Source of the DNA: Candidatus Aenigmatarchaeota archaeon
GTDB lineage: Archaea; Aenigmatarchaeota; Aenigmatarchaeia; QMZP01
DNA length: 7,233 nt
Reading direction: 5' to 3'
Assembly (NCBI GenBank): GCA_003663225.1
Contig: QMZP01000034.1
Coordinates: 1-7,233 of the forward strand
Shown here: positions 1-5,740 of the stretch, one piece after another
Numbering within the stretch: the stretch's first letter is position 1
How the letters are laid out: every line of letters starts with the position of its first letter
Position numbers and translations under genes: made by a program
The notes under the pieces: model-generated
Told to the model about the DNA's origin: nothing
What the model saw: only the letters and a program-made list of their open reading frames with translations
Databases searched by the model: none

Positions 1-683
1 TCCTCTTCTGTGAAATGCATTTCCCCTGGTATCGCTATTATAGCAGGCAGCCTGCCCTTTAGTTCATTAAGCTTCAGCAGTTCATCGGGTCTGCCGTAGC
101 GTATGACCTGTTCATCGCTCCCAAGGCAGCAAGCGGCCACTATCCTCTTCCCCTTGATTATGTCATACAGCGCATCGATGCCCTCAATCGCGTCCATCTC
201 TATATTGAGCAGAGCCAGCGTATGGAGGTCTGCTGACATGTTCTTCCTGATGGCATCCAGTGTGGACTCCCCGACGGGGTTCGTGACCGTGACCGTCCTG
301 CCGAACTTGTAAAGCTGCAGGCCTGTCTCTGCAACTGCAGTGAATATGCTGGAGCCATGTATTACCTTGTACCGGACACCGGCTTCCACGGCCTCGGACA
401 ACAGCATCAGGTGCGTCGTTGCTGAAAGGGCATCTCCGGGTATGAATATGCCCACGTCCTTCTTCCTAGCCTCTTCTATCAGCAGACTCGCGTCATCCTC
501 CATGCCCTTCCTGTCCAGCTCCTTCACGGGCTTCCCTGCCATCTTCGAGAGCATGTCCGATGATGTCGCGGTCATGTTGGTATAGAACTCCGCGTACAGG
601 GAATCGCAGGCTTTCGCTGCCTCTATGCCTCGGACAGAAACGTCCTTCTCGTCCCTCAGTCCCATTGATATCAGGTACAGCAT
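1..683 (-). CDS. dphB: Diphthine synthase (diphthamide biosynthesis methyltransferase), 3'-truncated by window
   Basis: DphB uses S-adenosylmethionine to methylate the modified histidine of elongation factor 2 during diphthamide synthesis. It is a cytoplasmic class III (tetrapyrrole-methylase fold) methyltransferase. I translated 227 residues from ATG at 683 to the window edge. The family usually has about 250-265, so roughly the last 25 are missing. The N-terminus has the family layout (LYLISMGLRDEKD at 2-14, AEFYT at 31-35). SAM-site motifs follow: PGDALSATTH at 82-91, HGSSI at 109-113, TNPVGES at 134-140 and GSDEQVIRYG at 188-197. No in-frame start lies further upstream: the ATG at 696 is in another frame. 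The gene diverges from the orphan gene at 774. There is no Shine-Dalgarno sequence; a TATA-like box lies about 30 bp upstream. Identification is by motif recognition and is strong. Confidence 0.93.
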   Translation of the reverse strand, partial: MLYLISMGLRDEKDVSVRGIEAAKACDSLYAEFYTNMTATSSDMLSKMAGKPVKELDRKGMEDDASLLIEEARKKDVGIFIPGDALSATTHLMLLSEAVEAGVRYKVIHGSSIFTAVAETGLQLYKFGRTVTVTNPVGESTLDAIRKNMSADLHTLALLNIEMDAIEGIDALYDIIKGKRIVAACCLGSDEQVIRYGRPDELLKLNELKGRLPAIIAIPGEMHFTEE

Positions 684-710
684 GCTGGCTCACCATATTG
701 TTAAACTAAG

Positions 711-718
711 TTATTTAA
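711..718 (-). promoter_or_regulatory. Candidate TATA box for dphB
   Basis: On the minus strand this reads TTAAATAA, centred about 31 bp before the dphB ATG at 683. That is slightly further than the 25-27 bp seen for other genes here, which would give a leader of about 5 nt. The surrounding AT-rich stretch makes the exact box uncertain. Confidence 0.4.
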
Positions 719-724
719 TTAATT

Positions 725-743
725 AAGTATGATGAAGTATGAT
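725..743. repeat. 9-bp direct repeat, 10-bp period, upstream of the orphan gene's TATA box
   Basis: AAGTATGAT occurs at 725-733 and again at 735-743, directly before the TATA-like box at 744-751. The period of 10 bp is one helical turn, so a dimeric regulator could contact both copies on one DNA face. The position would suit an upstream activator or BRE-adjacent regulator site. The repeat is seen directly; its function is inference, and AT-rich sequence makes chance repeats fairly likely. Confidence 0.35.
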
Positions 744-751
744 TTTATATA
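744..751 (+). promoter_or_regulatory. TATA box for gene at 774
   Basis: TTTATATA centred at 747.5, 26.5 bp before the ATG at 774. This is the classic archaeal spacing from TATA centre to transcription start, so the mRNA probably begins at or next to the A of the ATG (leaderless). Confidence 0.7.
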
Positions 752-773
752 GAGGTCGCTAATAATATAAAGC

Positions 774-1139
774 ATGAATGTATCAGACGGCAGCGTCGAT
801 ACATGGGCACGCAAGCGAGACGAGATAAAGAAATACCTTGCTGACCCAGGCTCCTTCACAAGCATTGCAATAGACGCAATAGCATGGGCCATAGGCGAGA
901 CACGCAATTACGGCACAAACCATGAGGACCACGTATCCCTGGCAGTGGAAAACAGCATAATGTATCTCCTGGACAGGCACGCAAAGGAGGATGTCGAGGA
1001 CGTGTTTAGGAAACTGTACCAGCTGGAGCTGGACTTCCACGAAGGCAACGATGCCATGGCCAGGGGCTCGGTGGGCGAGATTGTGCTGTGCAACGAGAGC
1101 CTGAGCGAACATGAAACATATGAGCGCGTTGTTGCCTAA
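774..1139 (+). CDS. Hypothetical protein, 121 aa, acidic, helical
   Basis: I do not recognise this family. The protein has 121 residues and no signal peptide, membrane segment or cysteine-cluster motif; its only cysteine is in VLCNES near the C-terminus. It looks soluble, acidic and mostly alpha-helical, with a run of likely helices from about residue 14 to 100 (for example RKRDEIKKYLADP at 13-25). The start at 774 is favoured because a TATA box sits 26.5 bp upstream, as expected for a leaderless transcript. Its TAA stop (1137-1139) directly abuts the stop codon of the convergent YkgJ-type gene. Codon use matches the neighbours (frequent ATA, AGG, GAG), so it appears native and real. Function unknown. 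Confidence 0.75.
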   Translation: MNVSDGSVDTWARKRDEIKKYLADPGSFTSIAIDAIAWAIGETRNYGTNHEDHVSLAVENSIMYLLDRHAKEDVEDVFRKLYQLELDFHEGNDAMARGSVGEIVLCNESLSEHETYERVVA

Positions 1140-1499
1140 CTACTTCAGGTGCCTCCTGCAGATGTAATCCCTGCAGTATTGGGGCTTGGTGTCATGTATC
1201 TGGCAGTAGACCTTGTCACCGGAGGGGTTGCCGGATTTATCCCTTTGCTTTAAGCCGGCCCTTTCTTTTTTACGCTTTATCCAGGGACAGTAAGCGTATG
1301 ACTTGCCGGTGTAAGGATCGAACCACAGCTCTGCGGCTATGATGCGCCCGGTAGCCGGGTCCCTTATCACCTTTGTCCTGTCCAGTATGTCATTCCTGCC
1401 TTCTTTCTCCCATCTCTCCATGTCCTGGTCTGTCGCAGGTATCATGGTGCCGTACATGAAGCAGCACTTCCCACATTGCACGCACTTCCATTCTGCCAT
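1140..1499 (-). CDS. YkgJ/UPF0153-type cysteine-cluster protein, 119 aa
   Basis: The protein belongs to the widespread YkgJ family (putative Zn- or Fe-chelating, function unproven). From ATG at 1499 it has 119 residues with CxxCxxCC at 6-13 (C6, C9, C12, C13), CPW at 71-73, and the diagnostic C-terminal block CQIHDTKPQYCRDYIC at 99-114 (C99, H102, C109, C114). The frame stays open for 52 more codons upstream, but those residues resemble no family sequence and overlap the rubrerythrin remnant on the other strand. The start at 1499 puts the first cysteine at residue 6, as usual for the family, and has a TATA-like box about 25 bp upstream. The stop is adjacent to that of the convergent orphan gene. 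Confident of family, not of reaction. Confidence 0.87.
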   Translation of the reverse strand: MAEWKCVQCGKCCFMYGTMIPATDQDMERWEKEGRNDILDRTKVIRDPATGRIIAAELWFDPYTGKSYAYCPWIKRKKERAGLKQRDKSGNPSGDKVYCQIHDTKPQYCRDYICRRHLK

Positions 1500-1516
1500 G
1501 GATTTAACTGGGTTGA

Positions 1517-1528
1517 AATAATTATTAA
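1517..1528 (-). promoter_or_regulatory. TATA box for the YkgJ-type gene
   Basis: Reads TTAATAATTATT on the minus strand, centred about 24-25 bp before the ATG at 1499. This spacing supports leaderless initiation at 1499 rather than at the upstream in-frame ATGs. It lies in the 31 bp between the two divergent starts at 1499 and 1531. Confidence 0.55.
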
Positions 1529-1530
1529 GT

Positions 1531-1845
1531 ATGTCCATGTCAAGGGGCTTGCACCAGATAGCCGGCGTATTCCTTGAGACGGCAGAACAGGAGAGGCAGC
1601 ACGCCAAATGGCTGTTCAGATTGATGAACAACCTTAAACCAGGCACAAAAATCAATGTGGAAGCAGAGGTTCATGTGAGCCTTGGCAGCACCGTAGAGAA
1701 TCTCAAGGCTGCAATAGACGGTGAGAATCACGAGCATACCAGCATGTATCCGGGCTTCGCCAGGACTGCAGAGGAAGAGGGACTGAATGAAATATCCGCA
1801 AGGCTGAGGGCTATATCTATCGCAGAGAAGTATGCTCTCGGCAGG
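1531..1845 (+). pseudogene. Rubrerythrin remnant lacking first helix and C-terminus
   Basis: Rubrerythrin is a di-iron peroxidase of anaerobes. From ATG 1531 the frame encodes helices B to D of the ferritin-like domain: LETAEQERQHAKWLF at 15-29 with ExxH (E21, H24), the GST.ENLKAAIDGENHEH block at 52-69 with E65 and E68, MYPGFARTAEEEGLNEI at 72-88, and RAISIAEK at 93-100 with E99. Helix A, which supplies one iron-binding glutamate and about 35 residues, is absent, and a TAA at 1519-1521 blocks extension upstream. After about residue 105 the frame stays open to 1935 but turns into an implausible Cys/Gly/Gln/His-rich tail with low GC at third positions. The next frame carries good coding sequence (superoxide reductase tail). 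The rubredoxin domain is missing. Probably a non-functional fragment. Confidence 0.78.
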
Positions 1846-1939
1846 CGATGCACCGGAAGTGCGCTTCAGCATCAGGAAGGGGGATGTGAAGCTGGTAAGG
1901 GAGCACTGCAACATGCACGGCTTGTGGAAAGGTGAGTGA
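1808..1939 (+). pseudogene. C-terminal fragment of superoxide reductase (desulfoferrodoxin/neelaredoxin type)
   Basis: Frame +1 relative to the rubrerythrin remnant is open from 1808 (after TGA 1805-1807) to the TGA at 1937-1939. From the ATG at 1832 it would encode 35 residues. The last 31 (GDAPEVRFSIRKG, then VKLVREHCNMHGLWKGE) match the end of superoxide reductases. In those enzymes, CNxHG gives the axial Cys and one equatorial His of the Fe(His)4Cys site that reduces superoxide to peroxide. Here the Cys is residue 26 and the His residue 29. Third codon positions are strongly G/C (about 24 of 31), so this was recently coding. The other three His ligands and the whole N-terminal two thirds are absent, so it cannot be active alone. 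The fragment starts where rubrerythrin similarity ends. A small expressed ORF is possible but less likely. Confidence 0.72.
1931..1935 (+). promoter_or_regulatory. Shine-Dalgarno-like GGTGA before the TRASH-like gene
   Basis: GGTGA ends five bases before the ATG at 1941. It is the only convincing ribosome-binding site in the window. It fits an internal gene of a polycistronic mRNA and favours ATG 1941 over the in-frame GTG at 1932. Confidence 0.5.
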
Positions 1940-1940
1940 C

Positions 1941-2150
1941 ATGCTGGGACTGGGAAAGAAGCGTTGCGAATATTGCAAGTCCGAGATAGAAAAAGGGGAA
2001 GAGATATCAGAGAACGTGGAGGTGTACGGCAGGACCGATACCCCAAAGAAGCATTTCTGCTCCGAGAAGCATCTGGAGCTCTACAAGAAGCGCACAAGCT
2101 TGCTTATGAAGAACAGAAGGCCGAACATATGCGCAAGGTGTATCAGATAG
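1941..2150 (+). CDS. Small TRASH-like zinc-finger protein, 69 aa
   Basis: The 69-residue product has CEYC at 9-12 and FCSEKH at 39-44 (C40, H44), the arrangement CxxC...FCxxxH. It resembles TRASH/YHS-type treble-clef metal-binding domains common in small archaeal proteins, where they are thought to bind Zn or sense metals. The ATG at 1941 follows the superoxide-reductase remnant's stop by one base and has a GGTGA five bases upstream, so it was probably translated from the same mRNA. The C-terminal tail (RTSLLMKNRR..CARC at 51-67) is unusual. In the frame one step over, bases 2090-2170 give a far more ordinary Lys/Glu-rich helix, so a frameshift near 2090 is possible. Specific function unknown. 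Confidence 0.62.
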   Translation: MLGLGKKRCEYCKSEIEKGEEISENVEVYGRTDTPKKHFCSEKHLELYKKRTSLLMKNRRPNICARCIR

Positions 2151-2172
2151 TTGTAACTACCATACAGTAACA

Positions 2173-2180
2173 TTTATAAA
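2173..2180 (+). promoter_or_regulatory. TATA box for gene at 2202
   Basis: TTTATAAA centred at 2176.5, 25.5 bp before the ATG at 2202. Another leaderless arrangement, separating this gene from the upstream metal-protein cluster. Confidence 0.72.
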
Positions 2181-2201
2181 TACATTATACAAGATTAAGG
2201 C

Positions 2202-2555
2202 ATGGAACACAAAACGCCCAAGATAAGCAGGAAGCATATGGTTATGGCCAACAAGCTGAAAGGCGACATGAGCTATAGCGAGCACTATGCATACCTGCTC
2301 GACTGGTACGTGAATGACAGGAACGGCTTCCTCAACCAGGCACCCACACCATCGCCCAAGACGCCTGAGATAAGGATGCAACCGGGTGTCAGGGAAGAGC
2401 ATTTTATGGAGTCCATGAGGGATGTCCTTGATGCGCTCAAGCACCTGGAAAGCAAGGTAAGCAAAGGCAGCACACACAACAGAAAACGCGCAAAGGGAAC
2501 AGGGAGCATATTCACAAGGCTTGTTGATGGCAGGCGCTTCTCAAAGCTCGCCTGA
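2202..2555 (+). CDS. Hypothetical basic protein, 117 aa
   Basis: I do not recognise this family. The 117-residue product has no cysteine, signal peptide or membrane segment. The first ~50 residues look helical and tyrosine-rich (SYSEHYAYLLDWYVNDRNGF at 24-43). A proline-rich linker follows (QAPTPSPKTPE at 46-56), then a helix (FMESMRDVLDALKHLESKVS at 68-87), and a strongly basic end (NRKRAKGTGS and GRRFSKLA). The basic tail suggests contact with nucleic acid or ribosome, but that is only inference. The start is supported by a TATA box 25.5 bp upstream, and codon use matches the native neighbours. It is convergent with the GTPase gene, with 13 bp between the stop codons. Confidence 0.7.
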   Translation: MEHKTPKISRKHMVMANKLKGDMSYSEHYAYLLDWYVNDRNGFLNQAPTPSPKTPEIRMQPGVREEHFMESMRDVLDALKHLESKVSKGSTHNRKRAKGTGSIFTRLVDGRRFSKLA

Positions 2556-2568
2556 TTACCATCATATT

Positions 2569-3750
2569 TCATTTTCTCAGCATTATCCGTATGACATCGT
2601 TATGCTTCAGCTCATGGTCCGCAGATATCCTTTGCCTGGTCTTGGCGTCCACCGCAGCAATGAACTTCTCAGCGAAGTCGGTATGTATTATCCCAGCCAG
2701 TTCCTTTGCGGTGGTGCCCCTGGGCACGAGGTATGCATCAGGGAGGACGTTGCCCTTGCCTGACGTGTACTTGTTCTCATTCTGGACGGGATAGACAACG
2801 ATCATGCTGAGCAGGTCGAACGCTGCCTTGTTCAGCACCTGCTGCACCCCGGTTGAGCCGTATTTGTCTAAGACATTCTGTATAAATTGCAAAGCCTGCT
2901 TCTTCTTTACATCCAGGTCATCTCTTATCATCTCAAACTTGCCCTCTCCAGGGACATAGTTTATATCACCCTCTTCCTGCGCCTTCCTCAGCGCGAGCTC
3001 GCTCTCGGCCGAACAAGGGACGAACATGATGTCTGTCTCCTTCATCTTGGACACGTTCTCCTCTGCCTGGGGCACATCTATCTTGTTCGCTGCCACTATC
3101 ATCGGCTTACCCCTTTTCCTCAGTATCTCTATGAATTTCAGCTTCTCATCCTCAGTACTCTTCTCTGTTACCGGGACTGTCGACAGCGCATGCATGATAT
3201 CTTCATGCCTTATCCCAAGACCGGAAAGCTGCTTGTATATGAGGTCATCCAGCTTGGCGTCACCGGATGCTGCCTTCCTGAAAAGCTCGCCCCAGCTCTT
3301 CTGGAGTATGCCCAGTATCCAGTAGTCAATCTCCTTCTCAAGGAACAGCACGTCCTCCATGGGCTCATGCGTCCCGGGCGTCACGGGGTTGCCCTCTTCG
3401 TCAGTTCCCCCAGAGGCATCTATGACGTGTATGAGCGCATTTGCCTCCATTATATCGGACAGGAACTGATTGCCCAGCCCCCTGCCTTTGTGCGCCCCCG
3501 GAACCAAACCAGCTATGTCTATTATCTTGACAGGTATGAGCCTGATGCCATTGACGCATTTTGAGTTGACAGGATTACACTCCACGCCGAGCTCCTTGCA
3601 GACGCACGGGGAGGTAACATAGCCCACGCCCTTGTTGGGCTTTATCGTAGTGAATACCCTGTTCGATATCTCAGCATCCACGCGCGTTGCTGCGCTGAAG
3701 AATGTGGTTTTGCCGCAATTTGTTTTACCGCACACTGAAATCAGGACCAT
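2569..3750 (-). CDS. Ygr210/YchF-like Obg-family GTP-binding protein
   Basis: This cytoplasmic TRAFAC-class NTPase of the Obg/YchF superfamily is of the archaeal-eukaryotic Ygr210 type. Related YchF proteins bind the ribosome and hydrolyse ATP or GTP; the exact job of the Ygr210 branch is not settled. The protein has 393 residues, full length for the group. It shows G1 GKTNCGKT at 8-15, switch I TT at 34-35, G3 DIAG at 78-81 followed by LVPGAHKGRGLGNQF (typical of the family), G4 NKID at 222-225, G5-like CSA at 246-248, and a C-terminal TGS domain at about 319-391. Four cysteines at 49, 51, 58 and 65 lie in the insert conserved in archaeal members. ATG 3750 has a TATA box 26.5 bp upstream and no Shine-Dalgarno, so it is leaderless. 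Confidence 0.9.
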   Translation of the reverse strand: MVLISVCGKTNCGKTTFFSAATRVDAEISNRVFTTIKPNKGVGYVTSPCVCKELGVECNPVNSKCVNGIRLIPVKIIDIAGLVPGAHKGRGLGNQFLSDIMEANALIHVIDASGGTDEEGNPVTPGTHEPMEDVLFLEKEIDYWILGILQKSWGELFRKAASGDAKLDDLIYKQLSGLGIRHEDIMHALSTVPVTEKSTEDEKLKFIEILRKRGKPMIVAANKIDVPQAEENVSKMKETDIMFVPCSAESELALRKAQEEGDINYVPGEGKFEMIRDDLDVKKKQALQFIQNVLDKYGSTGVQQVLNKAAFDLLSMIVVYPVQNENKYTSGKGNVLPDAYLVPRGTTAKELAGIIHTDFAEKFIAAVDAKTRQRISADHELKHNDVIRIMLRK

Positions 3751-3772
3751 TACGAAAACACCTATAGTAAAG

Positions 3773-3780
3773 TATTTATT
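3773..3780 (-). promoter_or_regulatory. TATA box for the GTPase gene
   Basis: AATAAATA on the minus strand, centred at 3776.5, 26.5 bp before the ATG at 3750. The spacing implies a leaderless mRNA. Confidence 0.65.
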
Positions 3781-3796
3781 ATCACTCGTTTATAAC

Positions 3797-4380
3797 ATGC
3801 AAGAAGTTGAGTTATAAAACCACTCTGAGAACTGGCAATAGAATTCTGGTCAGATTATCAAAAACTAAAGATCAAGTATCCTGAAATTTCAATGGGGCAT
3901 GAAAAACAGATAGAAGATTTTATATTAAGAAAAAGAAAATACTGGAGAACGGCACAGCAGAACGAAACAAAAAACTATATAATAGAATTACTTAAGGAGA
4001 AACCCAGAAGCATAAGAACTATCCAGAATGCTCCAGCTTTCAAGGCAAGGTATCAAATATCACATTAAAGGATTGGAAAAAAACAAAGGTTATAAAAAAG
4101 CTGGAATTGGTTATGCAGGAAGCAATGTATACAAGCTCATAAGATATGACAGATTAGAAGCCAAGAAGAGAGGCAGAAGCTGACAGTGTGGAATAACCGA
4201 TGAAAACATAATCAGTTTACTGAAAACACGGCCTCTGACAACAAGGGAGATATCGGATAAATTGAAAATACGTAGAACAACAATTCTACCATTTTAGTCA
4301 GACTGGAAAACCAAAAGGTAAAAAGAGTCGGAAAAAGGATTCATAAAACCAGTCCCTCTATCACATGGGCTTTAACTTAA
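3797..4380 (+). pseudogene. Decayed gene for a tandem winged-helix (wHTH) DNA-binding protein
   Basis: No intact gene exists here, but pieces in two frames join into one protein of about 180 residues. Segment 1 (from ELAIEFWSDY at 3829) carries a basic N-terminal region and the first helix of wHTH-1 (YIIELLKEKPRSIRTIQ). It then shifts frame at about 4028 to MLQLSRQGIKYHIKGLEKNK and a wing ending SNVYKLI. After a TGA at 4181-4183 the same frame gives wHTH-2 (ENIISLLKTRPLTTREISDK). This shifts back near 4280 to STILVRLENQKVKRVGKR and ends ITWALT, TAA at 4378. The two domains align with each other (IIxLLK, R-I, LE-K-K-G, S-L). A TGA at 3826 lies before segment 1; the likely old start is ATG 3797 (MQEVEL, then stop). 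GC is low (19/60 at 3901-3960 against 35/60 at 2941-3000) with AAA/AGA/TTA codons, suggesting foreign origin. Confidence 0.75.
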
Positions 4381-4449
4381 TTTATTCTATCTTCCCGCAT
4401 ATTCCTATCCGCATGCTAGCACACATGTTTAGAGTTGTTTACGGTATTA

Positions 4450-4872
4450 TTATATCTTATCTCCCCAGTAGCCTTCTATCATCCCTATTATCCCTGTCAT
4501 GGATTCCGGGCATTCCTCGTAGCATGTGACTTCATTGGTCTGGTTGCCCAGGTTCAGCTTCAGTATGTAAGTGGTGCCGTTGTCAACGCTCCAGTCGACG
4601 TAGCTGTCCTTCAGGCCGAAGAAATCGCTCCCAGAGACCTTGGATTTGAGGGCAGAGAGCTCAGCGCTGTCCATCAAGCGGCTCTCTGACTGATGAATAG
4701 TCCCGACGTCCTTGGTCATGTTCATGTAGCCGGCGTTGTCAATCTTCAGCTGGGTGTAATATCCCGGCGCTATGACGTCCAGGCTGCCGCTGATACTGGA
4801 TACATCCCCTTGTATACAGCCACTGAGCGCCATAACAGCGAGCACCGGCAGAAGCAACATTGCCTTGTTCAT
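4450..4872 (-). CDS. Predicted secreted lipoprotein of unknown function, 140 aa
   Basis: From ATG 4872 the product starts MNKAM, continues with a hydrophobic stretch, and has a lipobox ALSGC with the Cys at residue 19. It is therefore probably exported and lipid-anchored outside the membrane. The mature part has a pattern I recall from small archaeal lipoproteins, but I cannot name the family. It includes ELSALKSKVSGSDFFGLKDS near 71-90, then VDNGTTYILKLNLGN, and a CYEEC pair (C117, C121) that could form a disulfide or bind metal. Six more codons extend to ATG 4890, but the TATA-like box is centred 26 bp before 4872 and a normal signal peptide begins at 4872. The gene lies 39 bp downstream of the membrane-protein gene on the same strand and may be co-transcribed as well as having its own promoter. 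Confidence 0.8.
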   Translation of the reverse strand: MNKAMLLLPVLAVMALSGCIQGDVSSISGSLDVIAPGYYTQLKIDNAGYMNMTKDVGTIHQSESRLMDSAELSALKSKVSGSDFFGLKDSYVDWSVDNGTTYILKLNLGNQTNEVTCYEECPESMTGIIGMIEGYWGDKI

Positions 4873-4893
4873 TCCATATATTCTTTGCATGAA

Positions 4894-4902
4894 TAATTTA
4901 AA
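4894..4902 (-). promoter_or_regulatory. TATA-like box for the lipoprotein gene
   Basis: TTTAAATTA on the minus strand, centred at 4898, 26 bp before ATG 4872. The position decides for the 4872 start over ATG 4890, which would lie upstream of the predicted transcription start. Confidence 0.5.
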
Positions 4903-4911
4903 AATTCCATT

Positions 4912-5718
4912 TCACAGGAGCTTGCCTTTCCTGAGTTCCTTGTAGAAGTTTGCCTGAGCGCTGAGCGCGAACGCGTTGGTTATTGCCATGCCTATTATGA
5001 AAACGATGCCGCACAGAGCAAGCACCCATGCGTTTGTTAGCATGGTCACCATTATCAGTGATATGGCTGTAGTGGTGGACATCTGGCCTATCAGGGGAGC
5101 CACCACGCTCCAGGAGAACAGGATTCCGGGCAGCAGGAATACCAGCATTATTATTAGTGTCACCAGGCTTATCAGCACCCAGACTGCCAGCACTTGCAGC
5201 GGCTTCTTGGTGAATATGTTGTATGATTCCCTGAGTGAATCATCAAAGTTCAGCTTCTTCACCACGACCGCAGGTATCACGAAGAAGAACGCCAGGCTCA
5301 CTATTATGGAGAGTATGAAGCCTATCCAGGGTATCATGCCAGCAGCTCCGCTGAGGACCCCAACCACCACGGATACCGCTACCAGGGAAAGGTATCTCTC
5401 CTTGGAAACAGACCAGCTCTTGCTGAATTCCCTGGGCTTGACTGACTGGTGTATCACGGCGCCTGCTATGTACAGCTTTATCAAGCCCCAGACAGCAACG
5501 CACGCAAAGGTGAGTATGGCATACCCTGCCAGTGAAAACGCTGCCGTGGTGCTGGTAGTGGCTGTCATGAGTATGTCTATGATAGAGCCGAGGTTAGTGA
5601 AGACCATAGCAAGGAACAGAAGGAAGAAAGCGCTGTCGAGCACGAAGAATGGCAGCCATCGCTTTGGCTGGACGCCGAACTTCAGGGACCTTATGATTAT
5701 CTCACCGTACTTTACCAT
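4912..5718 (-). CDS. Polytopic membrane protein, 268 aa (DUF4013-like)
   Basis: An integral membrane protein of unknown function. From ATG 5718 the 268 residues hold about six hydrophobic segments, near 22-42, 61-89, 110-130, 132-153, 173-200 and 219-250. A cytoplasmic-looking basic N-terminus (GEIIIRSLKFGVQPKRW at 5-21) and basic tail (KELRKGK at 260-266) flank them. The N-terminal pattern and the central NFDDSLRESYNIF (157-169) resemble DUF4013-type archaeal proteins; the resemblance is from memory. The frame is open to an ATG at 5781, but that would overlap RLI and place the promoter inside the gene. The TATA element centred 26.5-28.5 bp upstream supports 5718. The lipoprotein gene follows at 39 bp on the same strand, so the two may act together at the cell envelope. 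Confidence 0.82.
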   Translation of the reverse strand: MVKYGEIIIRSLKFGVQPKRWLPFFVLDSAFFLLFLAMVFTNLGSIIDILMTATTSTTAAFSLAGYAILTFACVAVWGLIKLYIAGAVIHQSVKPREFSKSWSVSKERYLSLVAVSVVVGVLSGAAGMIPWIGFILSIIVSLAFFFVIPAVVVKKLNFDDSLRESYNIFTKKPLQVLAVWVLISLVTLIIMLVFLLPGILFSWSVVAPLIGQMSTTTAISLIMVTMLTNAWVLALCGIVFIIGMAITNAFALSAQANFYKELRKGKLL

Positions 5719-5740
5719 GATTAAATTTGTCCTATTCGGC

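Noticed and set aside
103..585. Plus-strand frames at 103-312 and 340-585
   Set aside because: Antisense to dphB, which reads without interruption on the minus strand.
1832..1939. A genuine 35-aa small gene
   Set aside because: Its sequence matches the end of a much larger superoxide reductase and has no start signal of its own. Kept as a fragment rather than a gene.
1540..2097. 185-codon minus-strand open frame
   Set aside because: Antisense to the rubrerythrin, superoxide reductase and TRASH-like frames, which match known families. Its own product is Cys/Ser/Leu-rich with no recognisable motif.
2887..3564. 225-codon plus-strand open frame
   Set aside because: Antisense to the GTPase gene, which carries all G motifs. 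It is a shadow frame with an implausible composition.
4181..4183. Possible UGA recoding (selenocysteine or readthrough) inside the winged-helix gene
   Set aside because: TGA ends other genes here (stops at 2555 and 2569), and the same gene also has two frameshifts and no start, so decay is the simpler explanation.
4381..4449. Terminator or recombination site in the gap after the winged-helix pseudogene
   Set aside because: There is a pyrimidine-rich stretch and a short palindrome (TGCTAGCA, 4414-4421), but no stem with a T-run and no matching direct repeat to support a call.
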